This document shows, piece after piece, positions 17,317 through 25,764 of a stretch of 64,000 nucleotides of DNA. The notes under the pieces are model-generated. The model was not told the origin of the DNA. It did no database searches and saw only the letters and a program-made list of their open reading frames with translations. Position 1 is the first letter of the stretch. Every line of letters begins with the position of its first letter. This DNA comes from Fervidibacillus halotolerans (lineage in GTDB: Bacteria > Bacillota > Bacilli > Bacillales > Caldibacillaceae), in assembly GCF_026547205.1 (NCBI RefSeq), contig NZ_CP106877.1, positions 310,001 to 374,000 of the forward strand. The letters are read 5' to 3'. The translations under genes were made by a program, and so were the position numbers.

Positions 17317-18299
17317 TTCACTTCCCCCCTTAACGCAAGTCCTAATGCAGGAATGAAGGATCTTGATATCGAGGGAAGGAATGGGGTAATCATTTCAATC
17401 GGTATGGAAAAATTCGTCTCCATTTTTTCAAAAATCGGTTGTAATGTTGGAAAATCACCGAGTAAAACTATTTTGTCGATCATTTTCTCTCCTTTATGAA
17501 GGGAATATCGATAAAAATTCATAATACGCTCCAATTCCATTAATTGGTCGTTGATTAAACCGAATAGTTGTTCTTCGTCTCCCGTATAGTTCCAGCGAAA
17601 TTGTCCATTATCCCTTTCTAAATATGTCCATTCCTTGATAGGTACATTTAGTTCGATATAGCGTAAAAATTCCGGTGTATCGTCGGAAAAAATACTGATC
17701 ATAATCGAATGCAAATTTACTTCGAAAAAAAGGATGGATGATTTTCCATCGAATTCACGATGGATTTCTTTGTAATATCGATAAATGCCGATTGGACGAA
17801 TATCGGCTACAACGGGTTGCAAGCCAGCATCTTGGAATATTTGTGCATATTTTTGAATCTCATCTTCTGGTGCAGCAAACAAAATCGCTTCCCTTTTTTC
17901 ACTGTCCTCCCCTTCCTTTAGGAGAGGGTGAACATCGAATATCGGCGAATCAAAGGGTAAATAAAGGGATTGCCCTAATTCCATATAAAAATGGCCTTTC
18001 AACTCTTCCTTTTTCAAATGAGCGGGATAGGATTCCTTTTTCATAATTATAAGGGAATCGGGTACGTAAAACTGAACCTTTCTCCGCTTAATGCCCCATT
18101 CTTCTGTGAGGGCTTTTATAAATTCGTAAAATTCCAATTCATGGACAATCCGCCCATGCTCGATGAGACCGGCGGGAATCGATTTTTCTTTATATTGTTT
18201 TATTTTTTCCAATCCGCCGCCTGCATACTCCACCATCCGAATGGCGTAATCATCGACAACGAAATGAATGATTTTATTGTTGGACAATAACTTGAGCAT
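17313..18299 (-). CDS. pilM: Type IV pilus actin-like protein PilM
   Basis: A 328-residue cytoplasmic protein with an actin/FtsA-like fold that binds the N-terminus of PilN. N-terminal strands IIHFVVDDYAIRMVEYAGGG and the following KIKQYKEKSIPAGLIEHGRI match the PilM start; ILFFEVNLHSIMISIF in the middle is the second nucleotide-fold half, and KIVLLGDFPTLQPI near the end is typical. The start ATG has GAAGGAGGT upstream. About 250 bases separate it from the pilin gene, enough for its own promoter (TTGATT-16-TATGAA on the minus strand near 18330-18360 is a weak candidate). Confidence 0.88.
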   Translation of the reverse strand: MLKLLSNNKIIHFVVDDYAIRMVEYAGGGLEKIKQYKEKSIPAGLIEHGRIVHELEFYEFIKALTEEWGIKRRKVQFYVPDSLIIMKKESYPAHLKKEELKGHFYMELGQSLYLPFDSPIFDVHPLLKEGEDSEKREAILFAAPEDEIQKYAQIFQDAGLQPVVADIRPIGIYRYYKEIHREFDGKSSILFFEVNLHSIMISIFSDDTPEFLRYIELNVPIKEWTYLERDNGQFRWNYTGDEEQLFGLINDQLMELERIMNFYRYSLHKGEKMIDKIVLLGDFPTLQPIFEKMETNFSIPIEMITPFLPSISRSFIPALGLALRGEVK

Positions 18300-18551
18300 G
18301 GGGGGACCTCCTTCAACTAACTTATTAAATTCATATTATTTTCTTGATACAAATCAAAACATTAGTTCATTTAATTACACACAGAAAATTTGTTGAAATT
18401 AAATTTTAAAATTTAATTTATAGGGTATAGACAATAAGTGATTAAAAGATATTTATTAAACTTTCAGTGTAATTACAATACGATATAATTAACTCTAAAA
18501 AATCTGGATGAGCTAATCGAAAAGTTATATTTATGGATTTTATTAATTGTT

Positions 18552-19025
18552 TTATTCATTATTTTCAGGTGGAGTAGAAGTATCATCTTCACCTTTTAGG
18601 TACTTGCTTATTTGGGTACTGGTAATTTTTTCTTCATTTTTTATCTCATCATATTTGTTATCTTTCAGGTTTCCGAGTTCTGAATAGGAAACTGTCCATT
18701 CATTACTACTACTATCGTAAGTTACTGAATAAGTTGCATTAGAATCGATGCCGTCTACATAATTTTTCAAAGTATCTTTTTGAAATGTAATTTTATTGCT
18801 TTCCGTTGAATCTGGTGTTCCTTCACCATTAGCATAAGCTAGCTTCGCCCCGGATAAAATCATCTGTGCATCTGCTAAAATGGCTTTGTCTTTCGAGTCA
18901 TTAATAATATTACCAATCATCGGCACCGCAATCGCTGCAATAATACCTAAAATAACGAGTACGGCGAGTAGTTCAACAAGCGTCATCCCTTTTTCATTTT
19001 TCAATCGTTTCTTCAACTTATTCAT
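18552..19025 (-). CDS. Major type IV pilin (PilA/ComGC-like)
   Basis: A 157-residue prepilin. The leader MNKLKKRLKNEKG is followed by MTLVELLAVLVILGIIAAIA, the class III cleavage site (after Gly) with Glu at mature position 5 and the hydrophobic N-terminal helix. The C-terminal part is short, Asp/Ser/Thr-rich and ends in a flexible tail (TSTPPENNE). It is cut by PilD. The gene is set apart from its neighbours (188 bases upstream, 250 downstream) and AGGAGGAAAT precedes the ATG, as expected for a strongly expressed structural subunit. It could be called PilA; no disulfide cysteines are present. Confidence 0.92.
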   Translation of the reverse strand: MNKLKKRLKNEKGMTLVELLAVLVILGIIAAIAVPMIGNIINDSKDKAILADAQMILSGAKLAYANGEGTPDSTESNKITFQKDTLKNYVDGIDSNATYSVTYDSSSNEWTVSYSELGNLKDNKYDEIKNEEKITSTQISKYLKGEDDTSTPPENNE

Positions 19026-19213
19026 TTTATTTCCTCCTCATTTTTAAAAGATTTGTTACGAATCTAGCGCGTATTAATTCCTTATAACAGCAGATTATGA
19101 GTGTCAGAACCCAACGTTCATGTTTAAACTGGTAGAACAGAGATAGAACAATTAAGGCATTTCTTCAGTTTCTCCCAATCCCTTGGCACCACCTCCTAAA
19201 AGGGCATTTTTTA

Positions 19214-20419
19214 TTAAACTTGTTGATAAATTTGGAAAATCGGTACCATAATTGATAAGACAATCGTTCCAACGACGACGGCAAGGAGTACGATCATAAT
19301 TGGTTCAATTAACGATTTTAACCCATCGACTGTTCGATCCACTTCCTCCTCATAAAAATCGGCAATTTTTGAAAACATAAAGTCCAGTTGGCCTGTCTGT
19401 TCACCGACGGCTACCATTTGGGTAACCAAGGGTGGAATTACCCAACTTTTGGATAAAGGGTCGGACAATTGATCTCCCTTTTCCAAACTATCGCGGGCAT
19501 CGGATATAACTTTCCCGATGACCGGATTGCCAACGACTTTTTCCGCAATCGTAAGAGCCTGTAAAATTGGAATCGCACTGGAAAAAAGGGATGATAGTGT
19601 GCGAGAAAGTCTCGCGATCGCTGATTTTTGGAGTAATTTTCCAAAAATCGGCATTTTTAATAAAAACAGATGTACCCCATATTGGAAGCGGTCGTTTTGC
19701 TTCATCCCAATTGAAAATAAAAGGATCAATAACATAAGGACTAGAAAGGCAATCCACCAATAATGTTGTACACCGGAACTTAAGTTCATCATAAATTTCG
19801 TAATAGCAGGTAGTTCCGCGTCAAACTGGGAGAACAAACTCGAAAAACTCGGTATAATCGTCACCATGAGAAAGATAACTACGGCGATAATAACGATTAA
19901 AAGGGTAATGGGATAGGCCATCGTCGACTGAATTTTTTTCTTTAAGTTATATTGCTTCTCCAAATATGTGGCAAGCCTGTCCAATGTTTCATCAAGACTT
20001 CCGGTTACTTCTCCGGCTCGAACCATATTGACAAACATCGGTGGAAAAATTTTCGGATGTTTTTCGGCTGCGTCGGAAAAGGCAATACCTGAGCGAAGAT
20101 CTTCTTCAACCACTCCTAATACTTTTTTTAACATTTTACTTTCCGTTTGCTTTGCTAAAATATTCGTCGCATCAACAATCGTAATTCCAGCTCGGATCAA
20201 TGTGGCGAATTGCCGAACGTATAGGACAAAATCCTGTTGTTTTACCGCATTCCCAATGGTAATTTCCTTTTGTAAAACACTTTTCGTCTCAAATATTTCC
20301 CGGGGACTGACCCCCAACTCCCTTAATTTTTTTGCTGCTTCTGTTTTATTGACGGCACTTACCGTTCCCCGCTTCATTCGACCGCTTTTATCCCGTCCGA
20401 CATATTTATAAGTAGCCAT
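19214..20419 (-). CDS. pilC: Type IV pilus platform protein PilC
   Basis: A 401-residue inner-membrane platform protein of the GspF family, which couples the motor ATPases to pilin insertion. Two GspF domains are visible, each with a membrane helix pair (TLLIVIIAVVIFLMVTIIPS near 180, and the C-terminal VLLAVVVGTIVLSIMVPIFQ). The phrases VRAGEVTGSLDETL and VAVGEQTGQLD are the hallmark repeat. The start at 20419 is chosen from AGGTGATT just upstream and overlaps the pilT stop by 14 bases. An alternative start at 20428 adds three residues. Confidence 0.95.
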   Translation of the reverse strand: MATYKYVGRDKSGRMKRGTVSAVNKTEAAKKLRELGVSPREIFETKSVLQKEITIGNAVKQQDFVLYVRQFATLIRAGITIVDATNILAKQTESKMLKKVLGVVEEDLRSGIAFSDAAEKHPKIFPPMFVNMVRAGEVTGSLDETLDRLATYLEKQYNLKKKIQSTMAYPITLLIVIIAVVIFLMVTIIPSFSSLFSQFDAELPAITKFMMNLSSGVQHYWWIAFLVLMLLILLFSIGMKQNDRFQYGVHLFLLKMPIFGKLLQKSAIARLSRTLSSLFSSAIPILQALTIAEKVVGNPVIGKVISDARDSLEKGDQLSDPLSKSWVIPPLVTQMVAVGEQTGQLDFMFSKIADFYEEEVDRTVDGLKSLIEPIMIVLLAVVVGTIVLSIMVPIFQIYQQV

Positions 20420-21458
20420 TTGAATCACCTGTATTCAAATATGGTGCGGCACTTTCATAACTGATCGTTCCACTATTGACTAATTGTTTAATTGACATTT
20501 CCAACGTATGCATGCCTGCTGCCCGATTCGTTTGCAGAACGTTTTGGATTTGATGTATTTTTTCATTTCGGATTAAATTGGCAACGGATGGGGTATTGAT
20601 TAATAATTCCGTCGCTGCAATTCGTCCTCTTCCTTCCTTTAATGGAAAGAGACGTTGGGAAAGGATTGCTTGCAATACATTGGCCACTTGTAAACGGACT
20701 TGTCGCTGTTGATGGGGCGGAAACACGTCGATGATGCGGTCGATCGTTTGGGCGGCACTGGTAGTATGGAGTGTCGCTAAAACTAAATGACCGGTTTCCG
20801 CTGCCGTAATGGCTGTGGCGATCGTTTCCAAATCCCGCATTTCCCCGACGAGAATAATATCCGGATCTTGTCTTAAAGAAGCTCGAAGTCCACTGGCGAA
20901 ACTATCCGTATCTGTTCCGACTTCCCGTTGATTAATAATCGATTGATGATGTCTGTGAACGTATTCGATTGGATCTTCTAACGTAATAATATGTTTGGAA
21001 AAATGGTCGTTTATAAAACCGATCATGGCTGCTAAGGTCGTTGATTTTCCCGATCCGGTCGGTCCTGTGACAAGAATCAGCCCCTGCGGTTTGGCTAGTA
21101 TCGTTTCCAATACTTTCGGAAGTTTTAATTCATCGATTTTCGGAATTTCATTTGGAATCCTTCGAATGGCGATACTAATTGAATTCCGTTGACGAAAGGC
21201 GTTAAGTCGAAACCGGGAGTATGTTTCCAGTTCATAGTTAAAATCTAATTCTCCCGTTTCTTGAAAGTCTGCCCAACGTTTGTCTGGGATGATTTCCCTC
21301 GCCATTTTCTCCGTCATTTCTTTCGTTAATTTTTCCGACCCAATCGGCTGTAATTTTCCGTCGATACGTAATATAGGAGGGGAGTCGACGATGATATGAA
21401 GGTCAGAAGCGTTTGTATCGCATGCTCTTTTCAGTAATTCTTTTATGGTTGTCGCCAT
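20406..21458 (-). CDS. pilT: Pilus retraction ATPase PilT
   Basis: A 350-residue secretion ATPase of the PilT type that drives pilus retraction. Visible are the N-terminal ASDLHI motif, Walker A GPTGSGKST, the Asp box, Walker B ILVGEMRD, and the His box GHLVLATLHT. Length matches PilT rather than the longer PilB. The gene lies 12 bases after pilB. Its presence means the pili are probably retractile (twitching, DNA uptake, adhesion), unlike pseudopilus systems which lack PilT. Confidence 0.95.
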   Translation of the reverse strand: MATTIKELLKRACDTNASDLHIIVDSPPILRIDGKLQPIGSEKLTKEMTEKMAREIIPDKRWADFQETGELDFNYELETYSRFRLNAFRQRNSISIAIRRIPNEIPKIDELKLPKVLETILAKPQGLILVTGPTGSGKSTTLAAMIGFINDHFSKHIITLEDPIEYVHRHHQSIINQREVGTDTDSFASGLRASLRQDPDIILVGEMRDLETIATAITAAETGHLVLATLHTTSAAQTIDRIIDVFPPHQQRQVRLQVANVLQAILSQRLFPLKEGRGRIAATELLINTPSVANLIRNEKIHQIQNVLQTNRAAGMHTLEMSIKQLVNSGTISYESAAPYLNTGDSNGYL

Positions 21459-21470
21459 ATATCCTTCCCC

Positions 21471-23123
21471 CTAATCTAGTGAAGCCACTCGTAATATTTC
21501 TTCCGTTGTTGTCAATCCTTGTTTAACTTTCATTAAACCGTCATCAATTAAAAATTTCATTCGAATTTTGCGAACGTAATCACGGATTTCCGTCGTAGAA
21601 GCGGAATTTAATATAAGTTTTCGGATCGTATCATCGACCGGTAATATTTCGTGAATCGCCGTTCGTCCTCGATATCCGGTCATATTACAACTCGGACAGC
21701 CTCGACCTCTTTTTACCGTATCGATAGTAAGTCCCCGACTGGCAAAAATTTGTTTTTCCCGTTCCGTAGCGGGTACCGTTTCTTGACAGTCCCTGCAAAC
21801 CTTTCGTACGAGCCGTTGGGCGACGACACCGATGACAGAAGAGGAAATGAGAAACGGTTCGATACCCATATCTTGCAGTCGGGAAATTGCCTCAACAGCA
21901 CTATTCGTATGTAATGTGCTTAAGACTAAATGGCCGGTAAGGGACGCCCGCATGGCTACTTCCGCCGTTTCTGTGTCGCGAATTTCTCCAATCATAATAA
22001 TGTCTGGATCTTGTCGTAAAATCGAACGTAGACCGTTAGCAAAGGTAAGACCGATTTGTTCATTGACTTGAATTTGGTTAATTCCTTCTAATTGGTATTC
22101 CACCGGATCTTCAACGGTAATAATATTGACCGTATCCGAATTCAATTCGTTTAAAGCCGCGTAAAGGGTGGAAGATTTTCCAGACCCAGTCGGACCGGTA
22201 ATCAAAAGAATGCCATTTGGTTTTTTTAACATATTTTCAAACATCTGTAAATGTTCATCGGAAAAGCCGACCTTTTCCAATTTGTTCAATGCGTTCGATA
22301 AATCGAGTATTCGCATGACGATCTTTTCTCCGTAAATGGTAGGTAAACTAGATACGCGAATATCGACCGGCTTGAAATTAATCGTCGTTTTTATTCGCCC
22401 GTCTTGTGGTAGGCGGGTTTCGGTTATATTTAAATTCGCCATAATTTTAATCCGTGCGACAATAACATTTTGCATATGTTTTGGTAAGGAACGTTCCGAA
22501 TGTAAAATGCCATCAACACGAATTCGAACGCGAAAATCCGTCTCTTGTGGATCGAAATGGATGTCGCTGGCACGCTGGGCGATGGCATTGGCGATAATTT
22601 GATTCACTAACCGAACGACAGGGGAATCATCATCGACAACGGATTCATCAACAGGGGTGTCAACGGTTAAATCCCCCATAATCTCTTCCATCGATTCTTG
22701 TAGATCATAGTATTTCATAATCGTTCGGTACAGTTCATCTTTTGTTGCAATGGCAGGTTCAATTTGAAATCCGGTAGCCATTCGTAGTTCTTCGATGGCG
22801 AAATAGTCCATCGGGTCGGCCATTGCAACCATTAACTTGTTTTTGTCCCGACGAATCGGCATGGCGTAATATCTTTTTGCTAACTCCTTTGGAACGAGCT
22901 GCACTGCTTCCGGATCGATCGGATATTGATAAATATTAATGTGCGGAATTCCTAATTGGAATTCTAAAACTTCAATTAATTGTTGTTCCGTAATATATCC
23001 TTCACGAAGCAGGGCATCCCCTAATTTTTCATCCGGTGATTTATTTTTTAATGTGTATTCCAATTGTTCAAGTGTGATGATTCCTGCCTCGATAAGTAAG
23101 TCACCTAACCGTTTTCGTGCCAT
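21471..23123 (-). CDS. pilB: Pilus extension ATPase PilB
   Basis: A 550-residue assembly ATPase. An N-terminal MshEN-type domain (LGDLLIEAGIITLEQLEYTL, a region that can bind c-di-GMP in relatives) precedes the ATPase core with ASDIHF, Walker A GPTGSGKSS, Walker B IIMIGEIRD and GHLVLSTLHT. A four-cysteine zinc knuckle is present near residue 450-490 (CRDC and CPSC), as usual for PilB/GspE. The start is ATG 23123 because AAAGGGG lies eight bases upstream; the longer frame begins at 23141. The VanW-like gene ends 69 bases upstream. Confidence 0.95.
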   Translation of the reverse strand: MARKRLGDLLIEAGIITLEQLEYTLKNKSPDEKLGDALLREGYITEQQLIEVLEFQLGIPHINIYQYPIDPEAVQLVPKELAKRYYAMPIRRDKNKLMVAMADPMDYFAIEELRMATGFQIEPAIATKDELYRTIMKYYDLQESMEEIMGDLTVDTPVDESVVDDDSPVVRLVNQIIANAIAQRASDIHFDPQETDFRVRIRVDGILHSERSLPKHMQNVIVARIKIMANLNITETRLPQDGRIKTTINFKPVDIRVSSLPTIYGEKIVMRILDLSNALNKLEKVGFSDEHLQMFENMLKKPNGILLITGPTGSGKSSTLYAALNELNSDTVNIITVEDPVEYQLEGINQIQVNEQIGLTFANGLRSILRQDPDIIMIGEIRDTETAEVAMRASLTGHLVLSTLHTNSAVEAISRLQDMGIEPFLISSSVIGVVAQRLVRKVCRDCQETVPATEREKQIFASRGLTIDTVKRGRGCPSCNMTGYRGRTAIHEILPVDDTIRKLILNSASTTEIRDYVRKIRMKFLIDDGLMKVKQGLTTTEEILRVASLD

Positions 23124-23191
23124 GGGATGTACCCCTTTCATTCATCGAATATGTTTGCCATCTTCCAGGTGATGATCCGAGTTTGATGCTT

Positions 23192-24493
23192 TTATTTCAC
23201 AATATTTGGTTGCTCATAAATGGAATCGAAATTTGACCCTTCATTCCCCTTTTGTTCATCCGTTTCATTCATTTGTTCCGTTGTTTCATCTTCAGTTTCA
23301 GGATTTGTTAAAAGTTCATCTTCCAATTTTGAATCTGTCATTTCATTTCCTTCGCCAGCAGTTATTCCCTCTATATTTCTATAACTGACCGCAACAATTT
23401 TTGGAGTTGACGGATAATAGTCTCGACTGATTCGCTCCGATTTTGAATCGTTGGATGAAGATGGAATCCGATATACTTCCACCCGCTTTCCATCGATTCC
23501 ATTTTGGATAATTTTTTCTTCGTCAGGATTCAGTTGTTTGTCGTATCGTATAATCGTTGGGAACTGGACGTCGATTTTATTTATAATTTGATACGTGTAC
23601 GTTTTTTCCGATTTCTGTGATACAACTTGTATCGTTAATTGATTGCCCTTTTGGGTAGCCTTCAACGTTAACGGATTCGTCCCTATATTTTTAACCATTA
23701 AATCCAATTGTTCTTGGTTATTGACCTCCGCTTCGATTCCTGCTGTCGCATAGGTAGGGATGACCCCTTGAGAATGTCTTTCAAGGATTTGAACATTTGT
23801 CTGTAAGAAAACAGAATAAAGTTGGGATGCGACGAAATTTCCTTCTTCCTCGTTGTAATGACTTAATTTTTCAACAACGTGGTTTAAAAAGGAAAAAATT
23901 TCACCCGGTTCAATCGTTATGTTATTTAATTCTTCTATAAACAAATCGATAAAATGATAATTTTCGGGAATTTGCCACGTAGATTCTACAATAACCGTTT
24001 CTTCAAGGTTTTCCAATTGGACCGCTTCGATTTCAGATTTTTTTAAATAAGAAGCGTTTTGGTGAATTTTTTCAATCGTTTGTTCAACATCCACAAGATT
24101 ATTTAGTTGCTCCAATAAGTCATCGTCCAATTGAATGGAAACGTTTAAAGGAATTTGTTTTCCTTTTGTTTTTTGAAACAACTGGTACCAAGGTTTCTTT
24201 AGTTGTTCTTTCAATAAAGAGATGGAAGAATCTACATCGAACTGGATTACCTCTTTCGGTATTGGGAAAAGCCCTTTTGAAGTAATCAATTGCAAAGGCT
24301 CTTTTTTCCACTGTACGATCGTTTCGGTGATTACATATTTAGCTTCTTCTTCCGTTTTTCCTCCAACATCAACACCACCGATCGTTGAGCCTGTTGGGAA
24401 AGTCATTTGTTGATTTCGAACAAACAATAAATAAATGAGGATAAGGGCTAAAAGGAAGATAAAGGCAAGAACAAAAATTTTTCTTTTTCCCAT
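23192..24493 (-). CDS. VanW-like membrane-anchored protein in the pilus operon
   Basis: A 433-residue protein with one N-terminal membrane anchor (residues 5-26) and an outside part: a PG-binding-4-like region (about 30-145), a VanW domain (about 165-290, with PGEIFSFLNHVV and ILERHSQGVIPTYATAGIEA), a G5-like segment (about 290-345) and a Ser/Glu-rich tail. The VanW hallmark GGxCQVSSTLY is here EEGNFVASQLY, so the usual cysteine is missing. It is the first gene of the leftward pilus series and may help pili cross or attach to the cell wall; that role is inference from position. The ATG is preceded by AAAAGGGGGA. Confidence 0.8.
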   Translation of the reverse strand: MGKRKIFVLAFIFLLALILIYLLFVRNQQMTFPTGSTIGGVDVGGKTEEEAKYVITETIVQWKKEPLQLITSKGLFPIPKEVIQFDVDSSISLLKEQLKKPWYQLFQKTKGKQIPLNVSIQLDDDLLEQLNNLVDVEQTIEKIHQNASYLKKSEIEAVQLENLEETVIVESTWQIPENYHFIDLFIEELNNITIEPGEIFSFLNHVVEKLSHYNEEEGNFVASQLYSVFLQTNVQILERHSQGVIPTYATAGIEAEVNNQEQLDLMVKNIGTNPLTLKATQKGNQLTIQVVSQKSEKTYTYQIINKIDVQFPTIIRYDKQLNPDEEKIIQNGIDGKRVEVYRIPSSSNDSKSERISRDYYPSTPKIVAVSYRNIEGITAGEGNEMTDSKLEDELLTNPETEDETTEQMNETDEQKGNEGSNFDSIYEQPNIVK

Positions 24494-24839
24494 GGGAATG
24501 TCCCCCTTTTCAAAAATTCATCCTAGTAAACGCACCGAATCATTTTAGGGGTGTTTTAGTCTAAGATAGGAAAGGTAAAGGTTGTATTGAAAAGAACGAT
24601 CGTATATGCAATGATAAACATATTCAGTCTGAAATTATTTTAACTTGATAGTTTCCTCATATTGAGAATAATTGTTGAAAAAATCGTGACTATTTTGTAG
24701 ATTTTTCATCATTTTTTCAAAAAACATAGTATGATATAAATAAGGACAATTGTACTATAAAAATAGGACTTTTTTACTATTTTACCATTCATTTACCCAT
24801 TTGTTAAAGGTATTTTTGTGAATAATGAGGTGCAAATTG
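24494..24839. other. Divergent intergenic region of the pilus locus
   Basis: 346 very AT-rich bases between the leftward VanW-PilB series and the rightward minor-pilin genes, so promoters for both directions must lie here. TATGATATAAAT near 24730 is a -10-like region for the rightward genes, without a convincing -35. No ORF or hairpin of note. Confidence 0.5.
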
Positions 24840-25274
24840 ATGAAACCATCGAAAAAGGGAAGAGCGGGGTTTACGCTACTGGAAGTTGTCGTGGCAATCA
24901 CGATTTTATCAATTACGATTCTAACTTTTTTTCAAATATTCATGTTCTCACAAAAAACTGCAAATTCGAATAATGAAAAAATCGTTGCCATTCATTTGGC
25001 AAAGGCGACTTTAGAGCGGGTAAAAACGAGTCCTACCTATTACTTTTCTGTAACGGATGCTGGCATTCAACTGAATGAAGGATTAGAGATCGATGAACAA
25101 AATCGAATCGTTGAAGAACAAATGATTAATGAAAAAAAATATATTGTAACTATCGATCTGACAATCGATGACGTATCAGGTTTTATTCATGTGTTAGTCG
25201 AAGTGAGACTGGACGGGGAACGTTTCGTTTCATCGAAGGTGGAGGGGTTTGTCCAAAATGAAAAGGAAAAGTAA
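24840..25274 (+). CDS. Pilin-like protein, PilV type
   Basis: A 144-residue prepilin: leader MKPSKKGRAG, cleavage before FTLLEVVVAITILSITILTF with Glu5, then a small domain. Sequence and order (V-W-X) match the minor pilins that prime pilus assembly. The start is ATG 24840 because GAGGTG lies seven bases upstream and itself overlaps the earlier ATG at 24825. The next gene overlaps by 17 bases, so the trio is translationally coupled. Confidence 0.85.
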   Translation: MKPSKKGRAGFTLLEVVVAITILSITILTFFQIFMFSQKTANSNNEKIVAIHLAKATLERVKTSPTYYFSVTDAGIQLNEGLEIDEQNRIVEEQMINEKKYIVTIDLTIDDVSGFIHVLVEVRLDGERFVSSKVEGFVQNEKEK

Positions 25275-25764
25275 ACATCTTCATTTAGAAAAAGGTTTGA
25301 CCCTCGTTGAATTATTGGCGACGATTACGATTTTTTCGATTGTTGGAACGATTGTTTATGCAGTTTTATTTAACGGTATCCATTCCTATGAAAGAACGAT
25401 GGAAGAAACGAAATTACGTGATGAAGCTGACTACATTATGTCAAATTTAATCGAACAATTTTTTACATTAAAAGCAAGCGATGTAATTGAGATGCCAAAT
25501 TTAGCAAAGGGACAAGGATATTTGAAAGTACGTGATAAGGGAGAAGAAAAAATTTACGGATTTAAAGAAGGAACTCTCTACATCGATAATGAGGAGGTTA
25601 AATTATTAAATCCAGATGTACAAATAACCGATGAATCGACCATGATCCCGATGAGTGAGACGGAGTTTATGGTAAAACTTGTGTTGAAAATGAAAGATTC
25701 GGAAAAATCGATGGAATTAACAAGTGTAATCAATATTATCGATGATGGAAGGGGGGAGAATTAA
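25258..25764 (+). CDS. Pilin-like protein, PilW type
   Basis: A 168-residue prepilin with leader MKRKSKHLHLEKG and LTLVELLATITIFSIVGTIV as the hydrophobic N-terminal helix (Glu5 present). The rest is a beta-rich domain similar in layout to PilW/PilJ minor pilins. The ATG at 25258 is preferred over TTG 25249, which lies only two bases after the GGTGGAGGGG ribosome binding site. The stop abuts the next start directly (TAA then TTG). Confidence 0.85.
   Translation: MKRKSKHLHLEKGLTLVELLATITIFSIVGTIVYAVLFNGIHSYERTMEETKLRDEADYIMSNLIEQFFTLKASDVIEMPNLAKGQGYLKVRDKGEEKIYGFKEGTLYIDNEEVKLLNPDVQITDESTMIPMSETEFMVKLVLKMKDSEKSMELTSVINIIDDGRGEN

Noticed and set aside
15199..23123. Competence comG operon as the identity of the pilus genes
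   Set aside because: The set includes PilT, PilM, PilN and PilO and a PilB with an MshEN domain, none of which belong to comG.
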